Assembly (NCBI GenBank): GCA_023846275.1
Contig: CM043878.1
Span: 12,717,501 to 12,781,500, forward strand
Length of the DNA: 64,000 nt
Direction: 5' to 3'
From: Vanilla planifolia
Taxonomy: Eukaryota > Streptophyta > Magnoliopsida > Asparagales > Orchidaceae
The notes under the pieces were generated by a model. That model did not search any database and was not told the DNA's origin. It saw nothing but the letters and a program-made list of their open reading frames with translations. This document shows positions 39,199-53,717 of this stretch, one piece after another (positions within the stretch are counted from its first letter, which is position 1; each line of letters opens with the position of its first letter). A program made the translations under genes and the position numbers.

Positions 39199-42100
39199 AT
39201 AAAAATATAAAAAATGCGTCATAATATTTATGGTTTTCTTTAAATTTTAATCGATTATTTAGTTAAATTGAAAAAAAAAAAACGATAAAATGTACATGCA
39301 GTTGTCTTTATTAATACCATTTGATAATGACTTTTTAAATATATTAAGTACAACTGAATCTTAAATTCATAAATATATCTGATAATTTTCATAACTTTTT
39401 TGAACCTTCAAACGTAATATATTTTCTAAAACTTTACGAATAATTCACATGGAGAAAAAGAGATTTTTATTATAAAAAAATTCCTAAAACTAATTATATA
39501 TATGTGTGTTGATAGTTAATCACAAATATTTTTGTCATTACATTTGTTGAGAAAGGTAGTAAAATAATATTTATTTTTCAAAATCTTTTTTGTTAATTAA
39601 TTCATTTATGTTTAAAAGTTTTTTAATTTTTTTATATTATATTTTTTGTTGTTCTTTTGAATCACTATTATTCTTAATAGTATAAAGAAGACATAAAATA
39701 TATGCAATGAAAATAATTTTAATGATTAAATTTATTTATAAAAAATATAGTATGCATTAACTCTTATATATTATAATTTATGTTTAATACGTAGAAACCA
39801 AATATAATATATATAATATGTTAAGTTAAAAATTACAGTTTTATAATAATATAATCTTGAAAATTATGTAATATAATCATATTATTTATATTTGACAAAA
39901 TAAATTCACTCTACTAACTTAATTTCATATTATAAAACATTTTTTCACTAATAAATTCATTTAAGTTAGAATTTTTTTAATTTTTTTAATTTTTTTAAAT
40001 TTTTTAAATATATATTTTATATCACAATTATTCTCAACAATAATAGCTAATATGATGTGTATCAAGAAGAAAACAATTTTTACAATTAAATTTATTTATC
40101 TAAATTTTATTATTTATCATGAATTAGTGAAATGTATAAATATTAATGTTATTTATTTTATATTTTTTTAAATAAAAATTGATTATACACATAAAATCAA
40201 AAGTAATGTAAAACATATAACATTTTTATTTATTGGTTTCCTAATTAAAAAAAAGAAAAAAAAATCAAACTCACAATGCACGTATTTTTTTAGTAGTCAT
40301 CAATAATGACAATACTTTTATTTTAGTCACACATTATTAAATTATACAATTGTCAAATATCAAGACAAATGGTGAGTCAATTAAAACAAAATTTCTCCTA
40401 AAATATCACAATTTTGTGGGGTTATCATTTGCATAAGTCACATATTATATTATATATAAAAAATATAAAATGATAAACAATTCTAGAATATGTGAATATT
40501 ACAATAATTATGAACGTAGAATATTCAAAATAATTGTTCGTTTTATATATTTTTAGTATTTCGATTTTTCAGTATGATTTATTTTTTATTTTTTATTATT
40601 CTTCTATTTTTTTTTTGTTTTTTAATAATTTAAAATCTTAATTTTTATTTAGAAATAATAAAATTTTTTAAATTTATATCATTATTTTTTATTAACAATT
40701 GATTTAATAATTTTAATGAAGAGGTTCATGTTTTGATATAGATATTTACATAAAATCCAAAACTTTAATTTATTCCTAATAAATAATAGTTTAATATTTA
40801 TTTTGAAATGCTTTTGAAAACAGGCAGCGTAATTTATATTTTTCCGAACTTCGAAAAAAGAAAAAAAAAAAAAAAAAGAATACGTTTAAGCAATGCACTT
40901 TTTTTTTTTGGTGTGTCCCGCACAATAACAACTCGTACAATTATAGGACCGTCCGCATAAACGTCATGATGCGGACGCCGAAAATGGCCAAAATCCGTGA
41001 GCTAACACTCACGGTTTTTCTGCGAAATCGCCGAATCCGAAGGGTTATTCAGTTTTGCAATGTCGCACAGAACTTTGATGCGGACACCCGCAAAACTACG
41101 AAGGCGACAAACATGCGACGTTTGTTTATTGGGTAATATCTCCACGTTTTTATTTTTAAATGTTTAGGGTACTAGGTTATTCGTAAAATGTTTTCTAAAT
41201 TTTTCTATTGGTGAAATATCAAAACAATTTTCATAATTTTTTTAATAATTAATATTAATATTTTCTAAAAAAATATATTTTAAATAAATATTATTTTTTC
41301 TCTCTATCTTTCTATTTCTTCATTTTTTGTCTTTTATTTTATTAATAAATAGATTTTTATATTTACCTTGCAAATTTCTCTCTAAAATTAATATGATATG
41401 CATAATAATTGTTATTAAAATATATATTTATTTATAGCCATTCATTCTTTTGCAAAAATACTTCCGTTTATTTATTATATGTCCCGCACCGTACAAAATA
41501 TAAATTGTATGCATATGGCCGCATATTTGATGTATGCGGACGCAAAAAAACCGTAAAACCCGTGAGCGAACCATCACGGATTTCTGCATAAATTTGCCAT
41601 GCAGCGGGTGCCAAATTTTGTGACGGTCGCATAGAACGTTCTGTGCGGAACGGCTTAATATAAAAACATCTATTCTTATGCGGCTTAATTGTAGGATTCT
41701 CGGCGTTTTCCTTTTTTCCAATTTGAATATTTATGATTAGAGTTTATAAAATATTAATTTATTTTTTATAACATGGAGAATGAAGAAAATTTCTTTTGAA
41801 TATTTTAATTTAGCAGAAATGTAGTCTAATTATTTTTAAAATTTTTTTATTTAAAAATATAAATAAAAAAATAATCTCAAAAGAAATATTATCGTTATAT
41901 ATTATTTTTTTATTTTTAAAATGAAATCCTAAAATATTAATTGAAAAATTAAAATATAAAATTATTTTTTCCTTTTATCAATAATATAATTTACTTGTTT
42001 ATCATTCATGTTACAAAGAAAATTAACAAGGGATCGTTCTCGTGATCTACGATTCATATAAATATATTTATAATGAGTAGAGAAAATAAATATAAAATTC

Positions 42101-42550
42101 AAAACCTAAATAATATTCGCAACTTGATAAAATGGCTCAACGAATTAAATAGAATTATATGCGAAGAGAATCCCAAAATTTAAGTATAGTATACTACAAA
42201 AATGTAATAAAGGCTTCTTCGTAATTCACTTACGGCTATCAAATTATAAAAAAAATTAACAAATAAATTTTTACGGAAGCATTCGATAATATGAGCAGCC
42301 AAACGAAACTGCAAAAATTACTCGATAAATAAACGAATAAACATATTTATTAATACACATATTTATTTATTTTTCTTCTCTCAATATTAAATCAGAGTAT
42401 TATGATAAATAACTATTTTAATTATTTATTAGTTCAATGTTTTATTCTAAAAACAAAAACTCTAAAATTTCTTTCATATATTAAAAGTAAAGAGTGGATA
42501 TTAGTTTTCATATCGATTATATAATATAGTTGTCATTTATATTTTAAATT

Positions 42551-42592
<42 letters not shown>

Positions 42593-42830
42593 TAGAAGAG
42601 AAAAATAAAAATTTGAAAATATGGGAGATTCATGACGAAAACTAAATACAATTGTTAGAATTAGAGACTAACATGATGTCATAATATTAAAAAAATAATT
42701 TAATAACACGCTAAAAGAAGCCCAAAAAATCGTGCGGAAATGTTTTTTTTGATAATTCAATTATACAAACTAAATCATTAGACAATCGACATGGGTACTT
42801 TTACTTAAGAAATTTGTAAATTGGATCACG
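39199..42830 (+). repeat. Unit 12, family II (3,632 bp)
   Basis: Module A 40914-41146, module B 41480-41705, TA run 31 bases. Private C to G change at 42166 (GCGAAGAGAAT instead of GCGAACAGAAT). Confidence 0.97.
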
Positions 42831-45800
42831 ATAAAAATATAAAAAATGCGTCATAATATTTATGGTTTTCTTTAAATTTTAATCGATTATTTAGTTAAAT
42901 TGAAAAAAAAAAACGATAAAATGTACATGCAGTTGTCTTTATTAATACCATTTGATAATGACTTTTTAAATATATTAAGTACAACTGAATCTTAAATTCA
43001 TAAATATATCTGATAATTTTCATAACTTTTTTGAACCTTCAAACGTAATATATTTTCTAAAACTTTACGAATAATTCACATGGAGAAAAAGAGATTTTTA
43101 TTATAAAAAAATTCCTAAAACTAATTATATATATGTGTGTTGATAGTTAATCACAAATATTTTTGTCATTACATTTGTTGAGAAAGGTAGTAAAATAATA
43201 TTTATTTTTCAAAATCTTTTTTGTTAATTAATTCATTTATGTTTAAAAGTTTTTTAATTTTTTTATATTATATTTTGTTGTTCTTTTGAATCACTATTAT
43301 TCTTAATAGTATAAAGAAGACATAAAATATATGCAATGAAAATAATTTTAATGATTAAATTTATTTATAAAAAATATAGTATGCATTAACTCTTATATAT
43401 TATAATTTATGTTTAATACGTAGAAACCAAATATAATATATATAATATGTTAAGTTAAAAATTACAGTTTTATAATAATATAATCTTGAAAATTATGTAA
43501 TATAATCATATTATTTATATTTGACAAAATAAATTCACTCTACTAACTTAATTTCATATTATAAAACATTTTTTCACTAATAAATTCATTTAAGTTAGAA
43601 TTTTTTTAATTTTTTTAATTTTTTTAAATTTTTTAAATATATATTTTATATCACAATTATTCTCAACAATAATAGCTAATATGATGTGTATCAAGAAGAA
43701 AACAATTTTTACAATTAAATTTATTTATCTAAATTTTATTATTTATCATGAATTAGTGAAATGTATAAATATTAATGTTATTTATTTTATATTTTTTTAA
43801 ATAAAAATTGATTATACACATAAAATCAAAAGTAATGTAAAACATATAACATTTTTATTTATTGGTTTCCTAATTAAAAAAAAGAAAAAAAAATCAAACT
43901 CACAATGCACGTATTTTTTTAGTAGTCATCAATAATGACAATACTTTTATTTTAGTCACACATTATTAAATTATACAATTGTCAAATATCAAGACAAATG
44001 GTGAGTCAATTAAAACAAAATTTCTCCTAAAATATCACAATTTTGTGGGGTTATCATTTGCATAAGTCACATATTATATTATATATAAAAAATATAAAAT
44101 GATAAACAATTCTAGAATATGTGAATATTACAATAATTATGAACGTAGAATATTCAAAATAATTGTTCGTTTTATATATTTTTAGTATTTCGATTTTTCA
44201 GTATGATTTATTTTTTATTTTTTATTATTCTTCTATTTTTTTTTTGTTTTTTAATAATTTAAAATCTTAATTTTTATTTAGAAATAATAAAATTTTTTAA
44301 ATTTATATCATTATTTTTTATTAACAATTGATTTAATAATTTTAATGAAGAGGTTCATGTTTTGATATAGATATTTACATAAAATCCAAAACTTTAATTT
44401 ATTCCTAATAAATAATAGTTTAATATTTATTTTGAAATGCTTTTGAAAACAGGCAGCGTAATTTATATTTTTCCGAACTTCGAAAAAAGAAAAAAAAAAA
44501 AAAAAAAGAATACGTTTAAGCAATGCATCTTTTTTTTTTTGGTGTGTCCCGCACAATAACAACTCGTACAATTATAGGACCGTCCGCATAAACGTCATGA
44601 TGCGGACGCCGAAAATGGCCAAAATCCGTGAGCTAACACTCACGGTTTTTCTGCGAAATCGCCGAATCCGAAGGGTTATTCAGTTTTGCAATGTCGCACA
44701 GAACTTTGATGCGGACACCCGCAAAACTACGAAGGCGACAAACATGCGACGTTTGTTTATTGGGTAATATCTCCACGTTTTTATTTTTAAATGTTTAGGG
44801 TACTAGGTTATTCGTAAAATGTTTTCTAAATTTTTCTATTGGTGAAATATCAAAACAATTTTCATAATTTTTTTAATAATTAATATTAATATTTTCTAAA
44901 AAAATATATTTTAAATAAATATTATTTTTTCTCTCTATCTTTCTATTTCTTCATTTTTTGTCTTTTATTTTATTAATAAATAGATTTTTATATTTACCTT
45001 GCAAATTTCTCTCTAAAATTAATATGATATGCATAATAATTGTTATTAAAATATATATTTATTTATAGCCATTCATTCTTTTGCAAAAATACTTCCGTTT
45101 ATTTATTATATGTCCCGCACCGTACAAAATATAAATTGTATGCATATGGCCGCATATTTGATGTATGCGGACGCAAAAAAACCGTAAAACCCGTGAGCGA
45201 ACCATCACGGATTTCTGCATAAATTTGCCATGCAGCGGGTGCCAAATTTTGTGACGGTCGCATAGAACGTTCTGTGCGGAACGGCTTAATATAAAAACAT
45301 CTATTCTTATGCGGCTTAATTGTAGGATTCTCGGCGTTTTCCTTTTTTCCAATTTGAATATTTATGATTAGAGTTTATAAAATATTAATTTATTTTTTAT
45401 AACATGGAGAATGAAGAAAATTTCTTTTGAATATTTTAATTTAGCAGAAATGTAGTCTAATTATTTTTAAAATTTTTTTATTTAAAAATATAAATAAAAA
45501 AATAATCTCAAAAGAAATATTATCGTTATATATTATTTTTTTATTTTTAAAATGAAATCCTAAAATATTAATTGAAAAATTAAAATATAAAATTATTTTT
45601 TCCTTTTATCAATAATATAATTTACTTGTTTATCATTCATGTTACAAAGAAAATTAACAAGGGATCGTTCTCGTGATCTACGATTCATATAAATATATTT
45701 ATAATGAGTAGAGAAAATAAATATAAAATTCAAAACCTAAATAATATTCGCAACTTGATAAAATGGCTCAACGAATTAAATAGAATTATATGCGAACAGA

Positions 45801-46181
45801 ATCCCAAAATTTAAGTATAGTATACTACAAAAATGTAATAAAGGCTTCTTCGTAATTCACTTACGGCTATCAAATTATAAAAAAAATTAACAAATAAATT
45901 TTTACGGAAGCATTCGATAATATGAGCAGCCAAACGAAACTGCAAAAATTACTCGATAAATAAACGAATAAACATATTTATTAATACACATATTTATTTA
46001 TTTTTCTTCTCTCAATATTAAATCAGAGTATTATGATAAATAACTATTTTAATTATTTATTAGTTCAATGTTTTATTCTAAAAACAAAAACTCTAAAATT
46101 TCTTTCATATATTAAAAGTAAAGAGTGGATATTAGTTTTCATATCGATTATATAATATAGTTGTCATTTATATTTTAAATT

Positions 46182-46221
<40 letters not shown>

Positions 46222-46459
46222 TAGAAGAGAAAAATAAAAATTTGAAAATATGGGAGATTCATGACGAAAACTAAATACAATTGTTAGAATTAGAGACTAA
46301 CATGATGTCATAATATTAAAAAAATAATTTAATAACACGCTAAAAGAAGCCCAAAAAATCGTGCGGAAATGTTTTTTTTGATAATTCAATTATACAAACT
46401 AAATCATTAGACAATCGACATGGGTACTTTTACTTAAGAAATTTGTAAATTGGATCACG
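42831..46459 (+). repeat. Unit 13, family II (3,629 bp)
   Basis: Module A 44545-44777, module B 45111-45336, TA run 29 bases. Private changes are one A fewer near 42903, two T fewer in the run near 43275, and an inserted T at about 44527 (GCATCTTT instead of GCACTTT). Confidence 0.97.
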
Positions 46460-49400
46460 ATAAAAATATAAAAAATGCGTCATAATATTTATGGTTTTCT
46501 TTAAATTTTAATCGATTATTTAGTTAAATTGAAAAAAAAAAAACGATAAAATGTACATGCAGTTGTCTTTATTAATACCATTTGATAATGACTTTTTAAA
46601 TATATTAAGTACAACTGAATCTTAAATTCATAAATATATCTGATAATTTTCATAACTTTTTTGAACCTTCAAACGTAATATATTTTCTAAAACTTTACGA
46701 ATAATTCACATGGAGAAAAAGAGATTTTTATTATAAAAAAATTCCTAAAACTAATTATATATATGTGTGTTGATAGTTAATCACAAATATTTTTGTCATT
46801 ACATTTGTTGAGAAAGGTAGTAAAATAATATTTATTTTTCAAAATCTTTTTTGTTAATTAATTCATTTATGTTTAAAAGTTTTTTAATTTTTTTATATTA
46901 TATTTTTTGTTGTTCTTTTGAATCACTATTATTCTTAATAGTATAAAGAAGACATAAAATATATGCAATGAAAATAATTTTAATGATTAAATTTATTTAT
47001 AAAAAATATAGTATGCATTAACTCTTATATATTATAATTTATGTTTAATACGTAGAAACCAAATATAATATATATAATATGTTAAGTTAAAAATTACAGT
47101 TTTATAATAATATAATCTTGAAAATTATGTAATATAATCATATTATTTATATTTGACAAAATAAATTCACTCTACTAACTTAATTTCATATTATAAAACA
47201 TTTTTTCACTAATAAATTCATTTAAGTTAGAATTTTTTTAATTTTTTTAATTTTTTTAAATTTTTTAAATATATATTTTATATCACAATTATTCTCAACA
47301 ATAATAGCTAATATGATGTGTATCAAGAAGAAAACAATTTTTACAATTAAATTTATTTATCTAAATTTTATTATTTATCATGAATTAGTGAAATGTATAA
47401 ATATTAATGTTATTTATTTTATATTTTTTTAAATAAAAATTGATTATACACATAAAATCAAAAGTAATGTAAAACATATAACATTTTTATTTATTGGTTT
47501 CCTAATTAAAAAAAAGAAAAAAAAATCAAACTCACAATGCACGTATTTTTTTAGTAGTCATCAATAATGACAATACTTTTATTTTAGTCACACATTATTA
47601 AATTATACAATTGTCAAATATCAAGACAAATGGTGAGTCAATTAAAACAAAATTTCTCCTAAAATATCACAATTTTGTGGGGTTATCATTTGCATAAGTC
47701 ACATATTATATTATATATAAAAAATATAAAATGATAAACAATTCTAGAATATGTGAATATTACAATAATTATGAACGTAGAATATTCAAAATAATTGTTC
47801 GTTTTATATATTTTTAGTATTTCGATTTTTCAGTATGATTTATTTTTTATTTTTTATTATTCTTCTATTTTTTTTTTGTTTTTTAATAATTTAAAATCTT
47901 AATTTTTATTTAGAAATAATAAAATTTTTTAAATTTATATCATTATTTTTTATTAACAATTGATTTAATAATTTTAATGAAGAGGTTCATGTTTTGATAT
48001 AGATATTTACATAAAATCCAAAACTTTAATTTATTCCTAATAAATAATAGTTTAATATTTATTTTGAAATGCTTTTGAAAACAGGCAGCGTAATTTATAT
48101 TTTTCCGAACTTCGAAAAAAGAAAAAAAAAAAAAAAAAGAATACGTTTAAGCAATGCACTTTTTTTTTTTGGTGTGTCCCGCACAATAACAACTCGTACA
48201 ATTATAGGACCGTCCGCATAAACGTCATGATGCGGACGCCGAAAATGGCCAAAATCCGTGAGCTAACACTCACGGTTTTTCTGCGAAATCGCCGAATCCG
48301 AAGGGTTATTCAGTTTTGCAATGTCGCACAGAACTTTGATGCGGACACCCGCAAAACTACGAAGGCGACAAACATGCGACGTTTGTTTATTGGGTAATAT
48401 CTCCACGTTTTTATTTTTAAATGTTTAGGGTACTAGGTTATTCGTAAAATGTTTTCTAAATTTTTCTATTGGTGAAATATCAAAACAATTTTCATAATTT
48501 TTTTAATAATTAATATTAATATTTTCTAAAAAAATATATTTTAAATAAATATTATTTTTTCTCTCTATCTTTCTATTTCTTCATTTTTTGTCTTTTATTT
48601 TATTAATAAATAGATTTTTATATTTACCTTGCAAATTTCTCTCTAAAATTAATATGATATGCATAATAATTGTTATTAAAATATATATTTATTTATAGCC
48701 ATTCATTCTTTTGCAAAAATACTTCCGTTTATTTATTATATGTCCCGCACCGTACAAAATATAAATTGTATGCATATGGCCGCATATTTGATGTATGCGG
48801 ACGCAAAAAAACCGTAAAACCCGTGAGCGAACCATCACGGATTTCTGCATAAATTTGCCATGCAGCGGGTGCCAAATTTTGTGACGGTCGCATAGAACGT
48901 TCTGTGCGGAACGGCTTAATATAAAAACATCTATTCTTATGCGGCTTAATTGTAGGATTCTCGGCGTTTTCCTTTTTTCCAATTTGAATATTTATGATTA
49001 GAGTTTATAAAATATTAATTTATTTTTTATAACATGGAGAATGAAGAAAATTTCTTTTGAATATTTTAATTTAGCAGAAATGTAGTCTAATTATTTTTAA
49101 AATTTTTTTATTTAAAAATATAAATAAAAAAATAATCTCAAAAGAAATATTATCGTTATATATTATTTTTTTATTTTTAAAATGAAATCCTAAAATATTA
49201 ATTGAAAAATTAAAATATAAAATTATTTTTTCCTTTTATCAATAATATAATTTACTTGTTTATCATTCATGTTACAAAGAAAATTAACAAGGGATCGTTC
49301 TCGTGATCTACGATTCATATAAATATATTTATAATGAGTAGAGAAAATAAATATAAAATTCAAAACCTAAATAATATTCGCAACTTGATAAAATGGCTCA

Positions 49401-49811
49401 ACGAATTAAATAGAATTATATGCGAACAGAATCCCAAAATTTAAGTATAGTATACTACAAAAATGTAATAAAGGCTTCTTCGTAATTCACTTACGGCTAT
49501 CAAATTATAAAAAAAATTAACAAATAAATTTTTACGGAAGCATTCGATAATATGAGCAGCCAAACGAAACTGCAAAAATTACTCGATAAATAAACGAATA
49601 AACATATTTATTAATACACATATTTATTTATTTTTCTTCTCTCAATATTAAATCAGAGTATTATGATAAATAACTATTTTAATTATTTATTAGTTCAATG
49701 TTTTATTCTAAAAACAAAAACTCTAAAATTTCTTTCATATATTAAAAGTAAAGAGTGGATATTAGTTTTCATATCGATTATATAATATAGTTGTCATTTA
49801 TATTTTAAATT

Positions 49812-49849
<38 letters not shown>

Positions 49850-50087
49850 TAGAAGAGAAAAATAAAAATTTGAAAATATGGGAGATTCATGACGAAAACT
49901 AAATACAATTGTTAGAATTAGAGACTAACATGATGTCATAATATTAAAAAAATAATTTAATAACACGCTAAAAGAAGCCCAAAAAATCGTGCGGAAATGT
50001 TTTTTTTGATAATTCAATTATACAAACTAAATCATTAGACAATCGACATGGGTACTTTTACTTAAGAAATTTGTAAATTGGATCACG
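46460..50087 (+). repeat. Unit 14, family II (3,628 bp)
   Basis: Module A 48175-48407, module B 48741-48966, TA run 27 bases. No private substitution was noticed. Confidence 0.97.
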
Positions 50088-53000
50088 ATAAAAATATAAA
50101 AAATGCGTCATAATATTTATGGTTTTCTTTAAATTTTAATCGATTATTTAGTTAAATTGAAAAAAAAAAAACGATAAAATGTACATGCAGTTGTCTTTAT
50201 TAATACCATTTGATAATGACTTTTTAAATATATTAAGTACAACTGAATCTTAAATTCATAAATATATCTGATAATTTTCATAACTTTTTTGAACCTTCAA
50301 ACGTAATATATTTTCTAAAACTTTACGAATAATTCACATGGAGAAAAAGAGATTTTTATTATAAAAAAATTCCTAAAACTAATTATATATATGTGTGTTG
50401 ATAGTTAATCACAAATATTTTTGTCATTACATTTGTTGAGAAAGGTAGTAAAATAATATTTATTTTTCAAAATCTTTTTTGTTAATTAATTCATTTATGT
50501 TTAAAAGTTTTTTAATTTTTTTATATTATATTTTTTGTTGTTCTTTTGAATCACTATTATTCTTAATAGTATAAAGAAGACATAAAATATATGCAATGAA
50601 AATAATTTTAATGATTAAATTTATTTATAAAAAATATAGTATGCATTAACTCTTATATATTATAATTTATGTTTAATACGTAGAAACCAAATATAATATA
50701 TATAATATGTTAAGTTAAAAATTACAGTTTTATAATAATATAATCTTGAAAATTATGTAATATAATCATATTATTTATATTTGACAAAATAAATTCACTC
50801 TACTAACTTAATTTCATATTATAAAACATTTTTTCACTAATAAATTCATTTAAGTTAGAATTTTTTTAATTTTTTTAATTTTTTTAAATTTTTTAAATAT
50901 ATATTTTATATCACAATTATTCTCAACAATAATAGCTAATATGATGTGTATCAAGAAGAAAACAATTTTTACAATTAAATTTATTTATCTAAATTTTATT
51001 ATTTATCATGAATTAGTGAAATGTATAAATATTAATGTTATTTATTTTATATTTTTTTAAATAAAAATTGATTATACACATAAAATCAAAAGTAATGTAA
51101 AACATATAACATTTTTATTTATTGGTTTCCTAATTAAAAAAAAGAAAAAAAAATCAAACTCACAATGCACGTATTTTTTTAGTAGTCATCAATAATGACA
51201 ATACTTTTATTTTAGTCACACATTATTAAATTATACAATTGTCAAATATCAAGACAAATGGTGAGTCAATTAAAACAAAATTTCTCCTAAAATATCACAA
51301 TTTTGTGGGGTTATCATTTGCATAAGTCACATATTATATTATATATAAAAAATATAAAATGATAAACAATTCTAGAATATGTGAATATTACAATAATTAT
51401 GAACGTAGAATATTCAAAATAATTGTTCGTTTTATATATTTTTAGTATTTCGATTTTTCAGTATGATTTATTTTTTATTTTTTATTATTCTTCTATTTTT
51501 TTTTTGTTTTTTAATAATTTAAAATCTTAATTTTTATTTAGAAATAATAAAATTTTTTAAATTTATATCATTATTTTTTATTAACAATTGATTTAATAAT
51601 TTTAATGAAGAGGTTCATGTTTTGATATAGATATTTACATAAAATCCAAAACTTTAATTTATTCCTAATAAATAATAGTTTAATATTTATTTTGAAATGC
51701 TTTTGAAAACAGGCAGCGTAATTTATATTTTTCCGAACTTCGAAAAAAGAAAAAAAAAAAAAAAAAGAATACGTTTAAGCAATGCACTTTTTTTTTTTGG
51801 TGTGTCCCGCACAATAACAACTCGTACAATTATAGGACCGTCCGCATAAACGTCATGATGCGGACGCCGAAAATGGCCAAAATCCGTGAGCTAACACTCA
51901 CGGTTTTTCTGCGAAATCGCCGAATCCGAAGGGTTATTCAGTTTTGCAATGTCGCACAGAACTTTGATGCGGACACCCGCAAAACTACGAAGGCGACAAA
52001 CATGCGACGTTTGTTTATTGGGTAATATCTCCACGTTTTTATTTTTAAATGTTTAGGGTACTAGGTTATTCGTAAAATGTTTTCTAAATTTTTCTATTGG
52101 TGAAATATCAAAACAATTTTCATAATTTTTTTAATAATTAATATTAATATTTTCTAAAAAAATATATTTTAAATAAATATTATTTTTTCTCTCTATCTTT
52201 CTATTTCTTCATTTTTTGTCTTTTATTTTATTAATAAATAGATTTTTATATTTACCTTGCAAATTTCTCTCTAAAATTAATATGATATGCATAATAATTG
52301 TTATTAAAATATATATTTATTTATAGCCATTCATTCTTTTGCAAAAATACTTCCGTTTATTTATTATATGTCCCGCACCGTACAAAATATAAATTGTATG
52401 CATATGGCCGCATATTTGATGTATGCGGACGCAAAAAAACCGTAAAACCCGTGAGCGAACCATCACGGATTTCTGCATAAATTTGCCATGCAGCGGGTGC
52501 CAAATTTTGTGACGGTCGCATAGAACGTTCTGTGCGGAACGGCTTAATATAAAAACATCTATTCTTATGCGGCTTAATTGTAGGATTCTCGGCGTTTTCC
52601 TTTTTTCCAATTTGAATATTTATGATTAGAGTTTATAAAATATTAATTTATTTTTTATAACATGGAGAATGAAGAAAATTTCTTTTGAATATTTTAATTT
52701 AGCAGAAATGTAGTCTAATTATTTTTAAAATTTTTTTATTTAAAAATATAAATAAAAAAATAATCTCAAAAGAAATATTATCGTTATATATTATTTTTTT
52801 ATTTTTAAAATGAAATCCTAAAATATTAATTGAAAAATTAAAATATAAAATTATTTTTTCCTTTTATCAATAATATAATTTACTTGTTTATCATTCATGT
52901 TACAAAGAAAATTAACAAGGGATCGTTCTCGTGATCTACGATTCATATAAATATATTTATAATGAGTAGAGAAAATAAATATAAAATTCAAAACCTAAAT

Positions 53001-53439
53001 AATATTCGCAACTTGATAAAATGGCTCAACGAATTAAATAGAATTATATGCGAACAGAATCCCAAAATTTAAGTATAGTATACTACAAAAATGTAATAAA
53101 GGCTTCTTCGTAATTCACTTACGGCTATCAAATTATAAAAAAAATTAACAAATAAATTTTTACGGAAGCATTCGATAATATGAGCAGCCAAACGAAACTG
53201 CAAAAATTACTCGATAAATAAACGAATAAACATATTTATTAATACACATATTTATTTATTTTTCTTCTCTCAATATTAAATCAGAGTATTATGATAAATA
53301 ACTATTTTAATTATTTATTAGTTCAATGTTTTATTCTAAAAACAAAAACTCTAAAATTTCTTTCATATATTAAAAGTAAAGAGTGGATATTAGTTTTCAT
53401 ATCGATTATATAATATAGTTGTCATTTATATTTTAAATT

Positions 53440-53479
<40 letters not shown>

Positions 53480-53717
53480 TAGAAGAGAAAAATAAAAATT
53501 TGAAAATATGGGAGATTCATGACGAAAACTAAATACAATTGTTAGAATTAGAGACTAACATGATGTCATAATATTAAAAAAATAATTTAATAACACGCTA
53601 AAAGAAGCCCAAAAAATCGTGCGGAAATGTTTTTTTTGATAATTCAATTATACAAACTAAATCATTAGACAATCGACATGGGTACTTTTACTTAAGAAAT
53701 TTGTAAATTGGATCACG
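50088..53717 (+). repeat. Unit 15, family II (3,630 bp)
   Basis: Module A 51803-52035, module B 52369-52594, TA run 29 bases. No private substitution was noticed. Confidence 0.97.
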